A DNA stretch of 64,000 bases from Termitomyces sp. T153 (GCA_018296165.2 JACKQL020000083.1:148291-212290); one strand, 5' to 3'. Positions 10,610-23,566 are shown, counted from the stretch's first letter. Made by a program: numbers and translations. Notes: generated by a model not told the origin, from the letters alone.

Positions 10610-13005
10610 CTACACATGCGTATGCTTTTGCAAATATCTTGTTGCCAGGTCTGAAAGTGCTTGAAGCATTGGTGCAAGCTTCTCAAGCTGAATAGATTGA
10701 TTAGCGCGTAAAGGTTCCTCCATAATAATCTGAGTCAGCTGACGACTTCCACGTTCTCGAAGCCAGATATTGATCACGGTTTACGTGCTTCACCTGCTTG
10801 AAGTTCCCTCGACAGCAATGCGTCCCCATCCAAGACTCTCACCCCAACATCTCCACATTCTTTCAATAACCTTAATCTTATCAATCCTCCCTAGATCTGG
10901 ATTTTCCAAGTCGCCCACGTCCTCCAAGAATCCCTCACGTAGACGTGACCTTCTCCGGAGGTGCTTTTCCGCAAATGTCCTCAAACGCGCAACTGAGAGC
11001 AGCAAAAGGCCAGACGTAAGAGGCGAGATAAAACTCGAATCAGTTCCATCAGTTTTATTATGCCGATATTTGGGTTGTGCGATGAGAAGACGTTCAGTGC
11101 GCCTGTGTAATCCAGTTCGAGTATTCATATAGGTCATATAAGTCATGGGAAACATACCGCATGGCGGACCAAACACCGCACATAGTTCGTTTCCCCCCGT
11201 ATTTGCCAATACCCCTTCCCCCAGACCACAGGGCCATAAGTGTTCCGCCAAGAAGGTAGACGACGCCAAATGCAGGGGCCACACCAACAAATGCAAAAGT
11301 TAACTCTTGCGATTTGAGCAGTTTATCGATGCCAGCAAGCGTTTGATCAATATCGACCTATAAGAGAAGATCAATAAAATGTCGAGGAAGAGTAATAAAA
11401 GAGAAACTTGAACCTTAGCTTTCTGGACTTGGATAAATACGGATCTAAGTAAAGTTCCTGTCACAGCGGATTTAAGAGGACTCCTAATGTCCTCTTCGTA
11501 TATCTGGAGCACTGGCGTCAAATCACCAAGCCTCACCTTATTTGAAAGATTCGCCAGCTGTTCAGCATCATAATTGAGTTGATCCTTGGCTAGAGACAAA
11601 GTCATCCGCTCTAAAGACTTCATACATCTATTAATGGATGGCCTGATTAGAGGTGAAGATTCTTACAGCAAGATCAGCCGCAATACCCTCCTTCTGAACG
11701 ATGACGCCGTCTTGACTTCCTGCACGAACCGTCTTAATGACGTCTTTCAATGGGTCAAGAAGCCATCCTCTGACAAAGCCCTCTGCCGTTGCTTTCGCGT
11801 CAAACGCAAGTTCAGCCAAGCTCGCTCTAGAGGTGTAGGCTGAGCGCAATATATATATGCACAGTGGAGGCAACAGGAGGAGTCGGGGCCACATCAAAAT
11901 CAGGCGCGGCGGACGACAAAGTTCCTTAGATTCCAAAAGGCGTTGATGAACCATTTTCTGTGTTGTAAAAACTGCAGTGGACAAGGCTAAAAGCTCGTTT
12001 GTGGGTCCTGTATAAGGTTCACCATGCGTGTCCGACAGAGAAGAAGGTTTTGAAGTATCACCCTCCGTGATATTGATGAGGATGCGTGCACAGGCACGGA
12101 TGTGCCGGGGCTCTTGGATCGAAAGAGCTAAATCGTTACGCATATGCGCGAGGTAACCGAGGGCTGCTGCTCTCTGATCGCGAATTTTCTCTAGCTCCTG
12201 TCGTTTGAAAGCACATTCTTGTCTGATCATTTCGATCGGCAGTCTCGTGAGAACAAGTAAAGGTTCCAAGGCTCGCCAAATTGCGGCAAAGATGTTGTCT
12301 GGAGAAGCTAGTGTGAGCGTGAACGATGAATTTAGAATTGCGGACGATTTGACCGAAAGGGTTTGATGACGAAGATAGGGGAAAAGAGCTTGTTGTAATG
12401 CAGTCAATCGCTGGGGGTCCGTCAAGGGGAATAGACTACGAAGGGAGGTGGGAGTAAAAGTTGAAAAGGTGACCGGGAGATTATGAACCCGAAGGGTCTG
12501 TATCACAACACGGGTCAAGTTGAGCAAACGAGATGGAGTCGCTAGTAATTTGAGATTTCAATATTACACTAAAGATTGTTCACAAACAGGACATACTTTG
12601 GAGCAGATACAGAGCTAGATTCCAACGAGAGCGCTCTATGTCGGCCCACCATTCTGCCTCCGTCTCTGCCTCCGTTGCCTGAGACAAGTGAGAATCTATT
12701 TCTTCAGCGTAAAGTCCTACGAGCAGCTTTGAAATTATGGCGTCCCTGAGCAAATCATTTTCAAAATCGGCTGCGGAGGCAGAGATTTTCTTCTCTTTTT
12801 CGAGTTCAGTCAGTGATTCTATGGTGTCTACGACAAGGGAGTGTGAAAGAGATTGATTTAAGGCAGAAAGAGAATTTTGGAGCTTTTCCTTCGTTCCTCC
12901 GTCGGCTTGAGCAGACGACAACGTTTGAGAGGTAGAAAAAACATTTGGTGGACGCTGAGAGAGGACAAGTGGTTTAATGAGATGTTGAGCAAACGCTGAG
13001 GGCAT
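10610..13005 (-). CDS. NCA2: NCA2-family mitochondrial protein (ATP synthase expression regulator)
   Basis: NCA2 is a mitochondrial membrane protein; in budding yeast it influences expression of the mitochondrial ATP6/ATP8 genes. Start at 13,005. The first intron joins LLQ to TPSRLLNLT, and the long middle exon contains a Leu-rich region. The diagnostic stretch is near 11,290-11,480: LLRSVFIQVQKAKV, then an intron, DIDQTLAGIDKLLKSQELTF and then AFVGVAPAFGVVYLLGGTL, a hydrophobic segment likely in the inner membrane. The C-terminal part (FAEKHLRRRSRLREGFLED, DLGRIDKIKVIERMW) is also conserved. I place the last intron with donor GTGAGA after ERMWRCW so that the frame continues as QLTQIIMEEPLRANQSIQLE to the stop at 10,610-10,612. 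Exact last junction moderately sure. Confidence 0.85.
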
Positions 13006-13695
13006 TGATGGGCCGACTTTGAGCGGCCGAACTTTGTTGGGACTGCGTCGAAGCCACGCGTGACGTCACCTTCATGTGACTATGACTCTTCGTAAGGTGA
13101 GGTGACGTAACGTCACTCACCTTTATCGTACAGATTTACCCGCCTAGCGTCTATACGGAGGTCGATGCGGCCCTCTGTACATGTGTGCACGATTTCTTGA
13201 AGGTCTTACCGAGTCCTCGGCTAAGGGAATCATGACCCATTGAATGCGAGAGAGACTTGGGTATTTGTTCACCAGAATGCCAGATTCTTCTTCGCTGTTC
13301 TTCGATCGCCCCAATCTCTGAAGATTTTTCTGAGCGATGCTCTGGTGCATTTCCCTTAACATGTGCGGGAGTCCCTCTGGTAATCCAGGGACCATCTGTA
13401 TCGGGAACGGTATCTGGCCTTACTGTGGATGGAACAAGGTTTTATTCTTCATCGAGCAATTTTCAAGACGCTCGATTGGTATAGTGATAGCCTATACGCT
13501 TGATCCATGCATTCGAGCACCTCGGTCCACCGATACAAGTCCCTATATGACATTGCTCCAGTATATAACCTTGGAATACTCGTCTTCACCGTCTTCATAA
13601 GGATGGCCCTATCTCCAGCTGAAATAGCGTCAGTAACGTTCATAAACGCCTAGTAGAAGTTTTCTCTGATTACATGACGCAAAAGCCATGGACCC
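13006..13695. other. Intergenic region upstream of NCA2 and the DUF6534 gene
   Basis: 690 bp between two divergent genes. It contains short minus-strand open frames (13,144-13,395 and 13,449-13,643) that I cannot assign. A first exon of the DUF6534 gene may lie near its right end. A tRNA-like A-box string near 13,480 was examined and rejected. Confidence 0.35.
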
Positions 13696-15234
13696 ATGTT
13701 AATTGGAACAACACTCAATATCTTATTGTATGGAATCACGATCTCGCAATTATATTTGTACCATATTTCTTCCAATCGGTTGGTCTTGCTTGCTCGCTTT
13801 CTTTCTCATATGCTCAGAACAAATAGTGACGGGCCTTGGATTCGTAGTCTTGTCAGCCCATTTCACAACATCCTCAAATTCAGATCTCATACAGTTACCC
13901 AGGTCTACTTGTTATTTGTCGGAGACACAGTCCAGACTCTGTTCACTGTTTTATATCTGTATGACTCTTTGATTAAGCATTTTGGTATGGCTACAGTGCA
14001 AGGGCTATTTTTGTCGATTGATCGATCTCTATAATTTTAAGGCAACATAGCATACTTGATGACGGGAAACTGGGTTTTTTCAACTGGTGAGTTCGATAAG
14101 AACACACAAGTTATAAGAAGCTGACTTCATTGCAGATCCTGCCCTCACGGTATAATTCGTAGTTTCTTCCCAGCGTTCCAGGGTGACTCATTGTTTGAGG
14201 TATCTAGGGTATGCTGGGTGGACTTGTGCAAGTTTTCTTCGCATGGAGAGTCAAAGTTCTTACAAGAAGCATAATGATCACCATTGTCATCTTCTTGTGC
14301 GCGGCTTCATCATTCTGTGAGGAGGAAAAGCCTTCTTTGACCACCCCAAATGACGTGATGATAGTCATGGGTATTGCAACTGCCGTTGCTATCAGCATTG
14401 TTCCACGATTTGTCGAATTCCAGAGATTCAAAGTAATCGTCATTATATGTGTGTATGCTTTTCCACCTTCGCAATCGATTTCTAACAAGCCAGGTATCTT
14501 AGGGCTGGTTTGCTCTTCTTTTGCAGACATAGTTATCACTGCTACATTGGTTTCATATCTGGTATTTTTGAGGGAGCAAATTTTGGCTCGATGCATAGTT
14601 CTGATGTTTGATCAGACGAAGCGCAGGACCGGATTTTCACAAACGGATACATATATCGATCGTGTCATACGATGTAAGTATTCTGATCACCTTAGAGCAT
14701 GTTAGAACAAACAACTTGATTACAAAATTGATAGTGACTGTACAAACAGGTTAGAACGAAATCTGATTCAATTCTGAGTTAATCAAACGATTGATATGCA
14801 TTTAGGCTTCATTACGGCAATCTGGGCGTGAGTCGCCAGATAAAAGAAGGAGCGATGGACTAACTCGTAATCCAGCTTTGTCGATTTGATGGTGTATCTC
14901 CTGAATGTAAGTTTTTTTGTATGTTGAAGAGCATTCCTTGTTGAAAAGCATTCCTGATAATTCTATTGATTTGTCTTAGCCAACGGGATTGTGAGTCACG
15001 TTTCTCATGATGAACAGTTGTTATCTAATTCTTTGTAGACATTTGCTTTTCAATTTCCCACTCTCCAAGCTCTACACAAATTCCCTGATGAGCAGTCTCA
15101 ATGCCCGGAGTTTTTGGCAGCACGACAATGAGGATGATGGAACCCTAGCCATTTCCAGCTGGAAGACAACATTGAAATTGTCTACAGCGGTAACTGAAAG
15201 ACCTGTGAGCCAGCACCTGGTGCTTGAATGCTGA
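13696..15234 (+). CDS. DUF6534-family seven-helix membrane protein (fragmented exons)
   Basis: Member of a large Agaricomycete family of multi-pass membrane proteins of unknown function. The order of conserved blocks is intact: GPMLIGTTLNILLYGITIS (helix 1, from about 13,690), GDTVQTLFTVLYLYDSLI, MTGNWVFSTDPALT, GGLVQVFFAWRVKVLTRSI, IATAVAISIVPRFVEFQ, then small exons TVQTG, FITAIWA, FVDLMVYLLN and PTG, and the invariant HLLFNFPLSKLYTNSLMSSL near 15,030-15,095. At least nine short introns, all with plausible GT-AG borders. The translation start is uncertain: the family usually has 10-15 residues before GPMLIGT, and an acceptor (gcaaaag) just upstream of 13,687 suggests a further 5' exon. No function can be inferred. 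Confidence 0.75.
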
Positions 15235-16173
15235 TATGCACTTTCTGAAGCGGGACACAGAGGCAAGTGTGTCAATATCGTTATGCCACTCGGGTTGATT
15301 ACCTTTTGTGTCTTTCCTAGGTCTTTGTTCAAGTTTAGTCCCATCAAGTGACAGATCCGCCCGAGAAGCTGGACCGTGGCGTGTGCTCTAACACATCGGG
15401 ATGCGGTATCACATCGTGTTCGCGTGACAAAGTTGAACCTTAATTTCCGATTGTTGAGGATAACTGTCAGGGGTTTTAAATTCTAGTATGTCACTGATAA
15501 GCTATACCAAATCCAACCCAGAACGATATCCGTGGATTGCTCATTGAACGCGCTCGCTTCCTTTGTGTGACGTTCGGCCTCTCGATCATTACAACCACCC
15601 TATCCTGTTTTTGTGAAATCCATCTACTCATCAAGTAAATTCATTCAACGCGTTCATGTATATTCGCGAAGATGCCCATTATAGTCCATGTTGTAAATTA
15701 CCTTTCGAAGGTTGTCAGTCATTACATAGTGTGAATGACGTCATAAGGGAAGTGCTTCGCATGGGGGAAGCTGTTAAAAGGTAGCATTTGGGTTAACGAT
15801 GCGCATATGTACGAAGGCTGTACAGGTAGTCGAAAGGAGAAAAAAGGTATCTACCACACAAGAGGCAACTATACAAAACAGCCCCTGGATGGCACCATAC
15901 AGTCAGTTAGGAGGTCCCTGTCCGCGCGCCCTATACTCCGAGTCATAGCACGAAAGCACAACAAAACTATCCAGCATCCTCTCCACCCTCACCTTCAAGT
16001 TGGTCACGTAATAAAAAGCCATCAGTCCAAGATCTAGTGTTGGACCTTTGGGAGCTAAACGAGGATTGCAATGAGCGTGCCAACTGCATCATAGCTCCGA
16101 GCTACCCAAGGCCCACTACTGCAACCACCACCGTAACTTGATCACCCCACACCATATCCATCTATGCCACAAA
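15235..16173. other. Intergenic region
   Basis: 939 bp between the DUF6534 gene and YPD1 (convergent). Only short open frames without motifs. I see no repeat or RNA gene in it. Confidence 0.4.
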
Positions 16174-16928
16174 TCAGGAATCTTCCTCATCAGGTGCGGC
16201 CGTCGTGTTGGTGTCATACCATTTCTTCAGCCATTTCTCAGCAATATCGTATTCTTCCTTGACATGAAGTCGTAACGCTTTGATTCGCGATAGAGATTCT
16301 TCTTCTGTAAGATTCTCATCCTTCTCCTCATCGCGCCTCTGTCCATTATGTTGTATCTTTGCACACAAGGCCTGAACCTTGTAGAGACCGAGAGCTGCGG
16401 AAGAGCCTTTGAGAAAGTGTCCTAATGATGAAAGCTTCTTGAGGTCTTCTTCATTCCTGCTAGACTCTGAGTAAACGGCGCCAGAACTAATCAGTGGGCA
16501 CACACAAAGCTATATCCATGTTCTTGAAGGTCTGTTCGGCCTGGGCAAAATATGCCGTTATCATCCCATTTGAGAATTCGTGCGTCTCGTCTTCATCAAG
16601 TTCGATGATCTGGTTAAAAGTAACCATGTCGATTATATCAGCGTCAACTAATTCGTTGGTATGATTCTGAGATGGCAGGTAAAACGATCCATCAAAGATA
16701 ATTGTTGGAAATTGGACGCACAGCTGGCAGGGTTGGCTCTGACTTCTCTTTCGCGTCTTTAGGAGCTGGAGTTGGTTCAGGGGGTGGAGAGGGCTTCACC
16801 CTGGTGGGTGATGGTTCTGGTAAAGGTGGTTTGGATTCAGAATGGGAAGGCTTAGATATTGAAGCAGAGAACGCTGCTGTGGCCGGGGGCTCTGCAGTCA
16901 TTGTAGTAGTTGCCGTTGATGATGACAT
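16174..16928 (-). CDS. YPD1: YPD1-like histidine-containing phosphotransfer protein
   Basis: Phosphorelay intermediate that carries phosphate from hybrid histidine kinases to response regulators (SSK1 and SKN7 in yeasts), in osmotic and oxidative stress signalling. Start at 16,928 with a Ser/Thr/Pro-rich N-terminal extension of about 65 residues. A 55-nt intron with donor GTGCGT joins TLPA to NHTNELVDADIIDM, followed by FNQIIELDEDETHEFSNGMI and YFAQAEQTFKN, the first HPt helices. After another intron comes the phospho-acceptor motif SLGHFLKGSSAALG, whose His is the phosphorylated residue, then LYKVQALCAKIQHNG. The exact junction after MDIA is uncertain, because several donor/acceptor pairs differ in phase. 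Stop at 16,174-16,176. Single HPt domain, no kinase or receiver part. Confidence 0.9.
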
Positions 16929-17730
16929 GTGAAGATGAGGGTGGAATCGTCAGTCAAGCCTGAAATCGTTGAACTATATCGGAATCGGATTATCCACATG
17001 ACGTAGGATCTCCACGTGACCATTCCAGGGACTTTGATCTCAACCTCAGACTCGTCTGGCGGCCTACTGATATGAATTGTACCAGAAATCACCATGTTGG
17101 TCAGGTCCTCCGTCCGAATAGTTCTAGGCTCATCTAGATTTCCGAGTATCGAAAATTTTCGCGAGGTTGCTTTACCAAGTAGTGCAGTTACGATTGCTGC
17201 GTGCCATCTATGATCTCACCACCAGTCTCAATATCATGATGATGAGTCAATTTTGGTGGAGTCTCGTCATGGGTAAAGTAATGTCTGTGTCAGTATGGCT
17301 CGATCGAAGCAAGAAGTTCCAGATAGTTAAATAGATTACACACATCACATATCCGAGTCATGGGTCGGAAAAGCTCCTTTGGATGTCTGTCGAACGTCGT
17401 GCTCAAAATTGACTTGATTGACTGACATCGCAACAGAGCAAATTTTGAAAGCAGTGTCAGCTACCTATGCGCCACAGACTCTGAAAGATCTACATGGAAT
17501 ACGGTTGAATTCAATCAGGTTTCCGTTGAACACATCTAAGCATTTATTTTGTCTTTATGTTGCAGAAAGGACTATATAAACCAGGTACATCTTGGTGAAA
17601 AGCGCATTAGATTCCATGTTATTGACTGTCTGGCCCGAGAAATCATACTAAAAGTAGTGGATGTTAGTATTGTAGATTGTACATATCAGCAACTATACAC
17701 ATTAGTATCAGATGCGATGGATCGGGTGCA
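16929..17730. other. Intergenic region between YPD1 and the acyltransferase gene
   Basis: About 800 bp holding the YPD1 promoter and the 3' side of the wax-synthase-like gene. A plus-strand open frame at 17,549-17,761 overlaps the acyltransferase end and has no motif. A minus-strand frame at 16,898-17,095 could be a leader exon of YPD1 but nothing proves it. Confidence 0.35.
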
Positions 17731-19238
17731 TTATCTCTGTAAGCAAACAGATAAAAAGTGACGAGCGAACGGCAAGAACAGCATCCGTGTGGGGCTAAGA
17801 ATCGGCGGGATCACCATACCGCCCCCCAGACCGCGGCGATGCCAGGCATCCGCTAAGAAGGAACAAATGAGTATAACGAAGGGTGAGTACATGAGCCAAA
17901 AACAACTAACTCATTGGCTGAGCGGTCAAGAAGATAATAGAATAGACCCACAGTCTTCCAGGCCAACCTCGTACACGTCGACCAGTTAGCTTATTCCATA
18001 ACCTCTCAAGCAGCAGGATTGGTCCCTGCATCGCAAAGAATATAGGTGCTGCATGATCGTAACCTCCTCCCATTGAGTACATGGCGCACTCATGGAATAG
18101 TCCCGATGCCGTAAAGATACCAAAGAGCAGTCCGAGGTCTCCAGCAAGCCATTTACCAGGGTAACCTCCATACACAAGGAATGTCTGCCGCAAAAGCTGG
18201 TGCCAGCGCTTCGACCACAAATTATGCATTGAGTCTGCGCCCCAGGGGTTGTCTACTACAGGCGGCCATGAGGCCGGCGAACCATCAAGGCAGCCGACCG
18301 CAATAAGAGTGATGAGGTCATACACCATTCCGAAGCCTGCCAAGATGGTTGAACCAGTGAGAACATGGATTAGCGTTGAAACACTATATTTCAAAAATGG
18401 AGATAAAGTGGGATAAAATATGCTTCCACCGAAAGGTGACCCGACCCCCGGGAAAAGCTTGATCATTGACTCAAGGTAATCCAAGAGTAGAAAATTCTGA
18501 ATGAAGGATATTACAGTTGCACGCAAAAAAGGTCCTCTCTCTTGCGGTCGATTGGGCTTTGGGACATATGCTCCTTGGCCAAATTTCCATTGAAGACCGC
18601 GGAGAGTGTGAATGAGTTCAATTGTGTCATAAACGGCGGGCGGGACGAAGGAAAGGCCACGGTGTACAATGGGGTCAGCATGCCCATTTGTAACCTCTTT
18701 GCCTTTTCCTTTCATCTCACCAGGTCGTAATTCGCCGACTTTAAGCATGCCTTCCTCTGTCAAGGCGTATTGGAGCGACTTGGCGATGGTCACAGCAGCA
18801 AGAAGACCTTCAACAAACATTATATACGACATTTCTATTGCTATATATATACTGCTCACATTGACCCCAGTTATACACATTGAACTCTGGCGGAGTCCAC
18901 ACGAAACGATAGGCTGCAGCCACGACACCACCAATTGTGAGAGGAAGTAGAAATAAGCGGATGAGATAAGTGTCCGGCCGGCGAGCGAGATATGCCAAGA
19001 GAAAAAATGGCAAGTGATATAGGAAGGGCAGAGGAATTGTCTGCCACGTTATTGGAATGCGATCCTTTAAGTTGGGTATTAAAATGTGAATGGCACGACA
19101 TGACACGGACAGCACCCTGTTAAGGTGCTGTGGGAGGTAAAGAGTGTTGAAAGGAATGACGCATTCCTCGGTTATGGAGGGATGCATGCCTGTCCGTGCT
19201 GAGGAGAGATAATTTGATGCCGCATACGTATGAACCAC
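17731..19238 (-). CDS. Wax-synthase-like membrane acyltransferase (MBOAT-type)
   Basis: Integral membrane acyltransferase of the wax-synthase-like group. Fungal relatives include enzymes that acetylate terpenoids or make wax esters; the substrate cannot be told here. Start at 19,238. Several hydrophobic helices are visible (FLLAYLARR, LIRLFLLPLTIGGVVAAAY, TILAGFGMVYDLITLIAVG). Key motifs: NLWSKRWHQLLRQTF (the W-x-R-x-W-H-like block) and the catalytic-His motif FTASGLFHECAMYSMGGG. A 52-nt intron after NWGQ (donor GTGAGC) restores the frame into LLAAVTIAKSLQYALT. A final intron joins TAQPM to DAWHRRGLGGGMVIPPI, ending at TAA 17,731-17,733. Divergent from the nickel transporter over 132 bp; no biosynthetic cluster enzymes are next to it. 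Confidence 0.85.
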
Positions 19239-19370
19239 AGCGTTTTCATTTGGACACGTAAGGCCAGGTCAAGGATGACAAATCATTCATTGTCATAATA
19301 ATAAGTATTAAATCAGTCTCCGATCGTACTTCTCCCTAGCGGAGTCCGGACCTAGTTGCTGTTGGACTAG

Positions 19371-21446
19371 ATGCAACTCTCCTTGAGACCAACTCTACTC
19401 GGTCGTTCGCTAATCCTTGCAATCTCCGAGTGCGTTCTGTGCTTTGACCACTCGGCTCACCTCAATAGAAATTTGTGACAGGCTCGCGGCAAACGCGATC
19501 TGTTGGATCGTTGCGGGGATCTTGTTTGGTAGAAATCAGGACACGCGACCTATATTAAGTCTCTCGCTGTTGGCTTGGGTCAATTCAAATGCTTCACCTC
19601 TGCTGAAATTCAAGTTTACAATCGTTTAATTCACAGACGCTCGGATTGAGGCATGGTGTGTCCGTCGTTCCGGGCACAGAGCGACTATCTGAGTAACATC
19701 CATGCGAACAGCACTTGATGCAGATCATATAAGGTTCTAGGTTTGTTGCGAGGTGTAAAGTATCGTGTATATGAACTGAAGCTTCTTCAAAGCGTACTAA
19801 TAGTAACCCCTGTTACCCCCCTTTCTGACACGACTTACAAAAGTGCCATTGATAACGCTACCCGGGGCTTGATCAGCTTGGGACAACTCCCCGTAACCTG
19901 CGGTTTATTCTTTTCCTTGGGCCATAGTACCATTGTGATAGTAGTAGTGAGTCTCGATTTTCATCACCGCAACAGGTCGCTCAGCATCTTTGTAAAAAGA
20001 CCGTGGCCATTGCTATATCTTCTGATGTTTTTGAAAGGATGAATAAAGTAGGGGAGGTTGGAGGCATTGTTGGTACGTGTTTCAACACTGAATATTGATC
20101 TATCAATATTCGATCCTCAAACACCTGCGGAAGGTGCGGCCGTCAGTGGATCATTTTTATTCATTGTTGGCCTCGCAAATACCATAATACTCTGGAGAAT
20201 ACTCAAGCAACGCCGAAGAGTACGCTCAGACTTGGTATGGGCAACGACACAAGTTAACAGATATGTTTCAGGAGACATTGCGGAATAAACGGATTGCTCG
20301 AGGTGAAATTCTCCCGGATCTGGAGTACAAGCCACACCACAATCATATGCTTATGATGCGAATATTGGGTCCGTTAATGACATTCGTTAATCGACCATGG
20401 AAGGTATGTAGTCTGCCTCACCATATTTCAGGAATATGATGTGAAGTCACATAGATGTACCCAGTTGGTCTGCTCTTCGGCTTTGGTCCGTCCAATACTA
20501 CCAACATGAACTTTGTGTCTAATCGTCCAACCCATACCTTTGACAGGCTTTGATACTGCATCCTCCATCGCATTGCTAGCGATTTCCGCCGTCGCGAAGC
20601 GTGGGTCAGATGGCAGAGTGATTCCGTCTTCAAACATCATAATTCTCCCTGTATAGCTTCAATCCTCCATCTGCAGGAAAGTCCAGTGACTAACACAAAA
20701 AGCCCAGCTTCTCTTCACTGCCGGAATGACACTGGTCGACTCTGCAGATTCGATATTGATGCTCTACTCCTACATCGGATTTCCCAAACGCGGCTGGGTG
20801 TTTATCGAGAAGAAATCAACAATACAAGAAGATGAAGACATCTCTCCTAAAATCCAGGACAAGGCTGCAGATAGTGAAGCACTCGCAGAAGTTCCTCGCA
20901 TACACAGTGCTAAAGTGGAGGAGACTGAAGTGCCAATGAGCATGACGAGCATTGCTCCTGTGTGCACCTACAGTGTCCCTCGTAGCGGCGATGGGAAGAT
21001 TTCACGGGATAGGGAGGTCAAGATGAATGTAATGTCAGGCCTTAGCATCATCCTGACTATCATGAGCATCCTCGTGGCCTTCAGGTGCGTGTATTTGCAT
21101 TCCGTTCTACAGCGTGATCGCGGCATGAATATACATTGGCAGCATTTCATTAATCACCATCATGGGCCTCATTGGAGAACAATGCAACAGGTGCAGTCGT
21201 GCTGCGGAGGCAGAGGATGGCGGTGGATTGGAAGGGAGCTGGTGGAGAGCGTGGGCAAGGGTATTGTATTGTCTCGTTATTTTCCCCTCGGACATGAGTT
21301 GAGGTTAGTTCCTTGTTTAGGCGAACGATAATTCCGGTTATATTGGAGTGGGGATTGTCGGATCGTTCCTTGTCATTGTCGCAGGATGGTATGGCATGCA
21401 GTGGGTTCTGCGAAGGAAGGCTGGCAGGGCAGCGCTCTCCAGTTGA
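19371..21446 (+). CDS. NicO/NiCoT-family nickel-cobalt transporter
   Basis: Polytopic transporter for Ni2+/Co2+, needed in fungi for urease and other metal enzymes. Start at 19,371 (MQLSLRPTLLGRSLILAISE), splicing to LAANAICWIVAGILFGR. The metal-binding signature of helix 2 is split across three exons near 19,637-19,850 but reads LRHALDADHISAIDNATRG, the HX4DH motif of NiCoT proteins. Next come LISLGQLPVTCGLFFSLGHS, then VAIAISSDVFERMNKVGEVG, GSFLFIVGLANTIILWRIL, FGFDTASSIALLAISAVAKR and LFTAGMTLVDSADSILMLYS. The end is IGVGIVGSFLVIVAGWYGMQ followed by a basic tail, TGA at 21,444-21,446. All helices and splice sites look intact, so it should be functional. A minus-strand frame at 20,418-20,640 is only a shadow. 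Confidence 0.9.
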
Positions 21447-22229
21447 AGCCCAGTCTTTTGTGCTGACAAGATATCTGTGTAATGTTTTCTTGTAGCGTCC
21501 CAATACCCTTATATACGCCTCGCATTGTAGTTGTACAATATACTGAACGATCACCGTGACTTGGTCGTGATCACGTTGCCTCGTTCCGCGCTTTTCGCCC
21601 TTTACTCTGTGCATAACATCTGCACAGAAAATGATGTTCTGCCCTCCAAGTTCCCAACGCGTGGCTGCATCATACTAACAGCTCCTAGAAACGTCATTCT
21701 TAGGCGCGGGAAGGGGGTATGAATGTAGACCCCATGCCAACGACACTCGATCTCCGATCGGAAATACCAAAAAGGGTAAAGGGTTGCAAACCACGAGGTC
21801 GGTCAATGAATCACAGTACAATGGATCATAGTGGCGTAAACCTCATGAAGGAAAGAATGATGGATCAGATGAATTTTTATCGGCTGACGTCCGCGTGATC
21901 CCCGATGAACAGGGGTCCGACTGTTATCCTCGTTTAGGAAATGCCTTGAGTGGCGCGAAGCCCAAAGGGCTTCGACGGAAGTACATACGTATACGTATAG
22001 ATGTGATGAATGATTCTTACTATACAAAGACTGTGGCACTCCCGAGATGGGGCAACGTATAAATGGAATTAGAATTACGACCCTGGTAGAACCCCTCGAT
22101 GGCCTCGATGGCCTCGATTGGCAAGAAGACGCAGGCCATTCTGCTATGTAATGATAATAATAATAATAATAATAGAGTTTTACTCAACATGCATCGAGAA
22201 TACATCCCTTCTCGGTGTTAGAACAGGGA
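21447..22229. other. Intergenic region with simple repeats
   Basis: 783 bp between convergent genes. It contains a cctcgatgg-type tandem (about 22,092-22,121) and a TAA-type microsatellite (about 22,150-22,174). No gene is supportable. Confidence 0.45.
22150..22174. repeat. TAA trinucleotide microsatellite
   Basis: About seven imperfect TAA/ATA units in the spacer downstream of the SDR gene. Directly visible. Confidence 0.8.
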
Positions 22230-23566
22230 TCAGAGATCCTTGATCTGTTCGTCTAGCCACTCCCATAACTGTTTGCCGAGCAGTGGGTGCAGAGCATCAG
22301 ATCGGGGCGAACGGACTCTTGCCCAGGGCGCGAGGTACTAGGAGAGAAGTCATGAGCAATGAGCAATGAGCACCGCGATCTCGCGCTTCCCCACCTTTCC
22401 ATTCAGACTAACGCCCTCTTCCGACGTCGCGCCCCACAACTGAGTGAGCGCACCCTGGGGCGCGGTGTACATGCCCAGTCTCTGTTGACGGATCGTCAGA
22501 CAAAAGTGAGCGTAGGGGGGACATGCGTACAGTACATACCAACAACCAGCGGCTCACGGGATTCATATGACGCGTGAGGTCTGTATCGATGTTGCCTGGG
22601 TTAACAGCCATCGACACTATACCCTTCTCGCCGTAGCGTCTCGCCAGCTCCGCCGCAAAAACCAAGTCTCCCTTCACATACATGGTCAGCGACGAGAACT
22701 GAAAACAAAAACAACAAACTCACGCACGTATTTGCTCTGTGCGTAAAGCAAGTGAGTGCCCAATCTCCGTCTCGCAGGTCCGTCTCTGAACGTGTTAAAG
22801 TCCAAGTTGCCGATGTAATGAGTGACGGAGGACGCCGTGAGCACGCGGACGTGTTTTTCTGGACTCGAGTGGGCGGTGGAGATGAGGGTGGGGAGAAGCA
22901 GCTTGGTCAAGTAGTAGTGCCCTAGTACATTGGTGCCGAATTGGAGATCGTAGCCGTCAACAGTAAGCTCGTCGATAGGCGCCAACATGACGCCTCTGTT
23001 GTGGCATAGGCGTTAATACACTCTCCGGGAGTCGGACGACACACACCCATTATTGAAGAGAATATGCAACTCTTTCTCTTTCCTGTTGAAACACATAAGA
23101 CACAACGAAAACAAGCTGTAATAATCAACACCCTACGCTCTGAATTCCTCCACAGCATCCTTGACAGACCCCAGGTCCGCAAGATCAAGCTTTAAAAAAA
23201 TCGCATCTTTCCCCGTCTGTGCACGCAGATCCTCAATAGCCATTTTCGCCTTGTCAGGGTTCCGCGCCGCAAGATACACCTTTGCATTGTGCGCCAACAA
23301 GGCCTAAGAAAAAGTTCATCTCAATCACAGCAGGGCCACGTGTCGCGGCACTTTTGCCAACGCCGAGCTCACCTTGATAGTCTCTTTCCCCACGCCCCTG
23401 TTAATACGCTATCAGCACGTACGCAGACGCAAGAATGCCCAGCAACACACGTGTTCGCTCCAGTGACGATCACTACTTTTCCCTCGAGGTCGGGAATACC
23501 GTCGTCGACGGAGAATGTGGATTTGGGCGGGAGTGACTCTGCCAGCAAAGAGAGGACGATGCCCAT
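22230..23566 (-). CDS. Short-chain dehydrogenase/reductase (retinol-dehydrogenase-like), copy A
   Basis: NAD(P)-dependent oxidoreductase of the SDR superfamily; the substrate is unknown. Start at 23,566 with [20 protein letters not shown]. The Rossmann nucleotide motif TGANT|GVGKET is split by an intron at about 23,400-23,450. Further motifs: [44 protein letters not shown] and the catalytic YAQSK (Tyr and Lys). The part after [13 protein letters not shown] contains [17 protein letters not shown] and ends in [12 protein letters not shown], stop at 22,230-22,232. The N-terminus and layout match a second SDR at 29,402 on the other strand, so the two are paralogues. In the usual NNAG motif one residue is Gly here. 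It could be any of many reductases. Confidence 0.85.

Noticed and set aside
13470..13540. tRNA-like string (ttggtatagtgatagc ... gcattcgagcacc)
   Set aside because: An A-box-like string is present but the B box is poor and no acceptor or anticodon stem can be formed.
20418..20640. Minus-strand frames within the nickel transporter gene
   Set aside because: The plus strand here encodes conserved transporter exons with clean introns.
17731..21446. Acyltransferase plus metal transporter as a biosynthetic cluster
   Set aside because: No terpene synthase, P450, polyketide synthase or regulator lies nearby; the divergent pair looks incidental.
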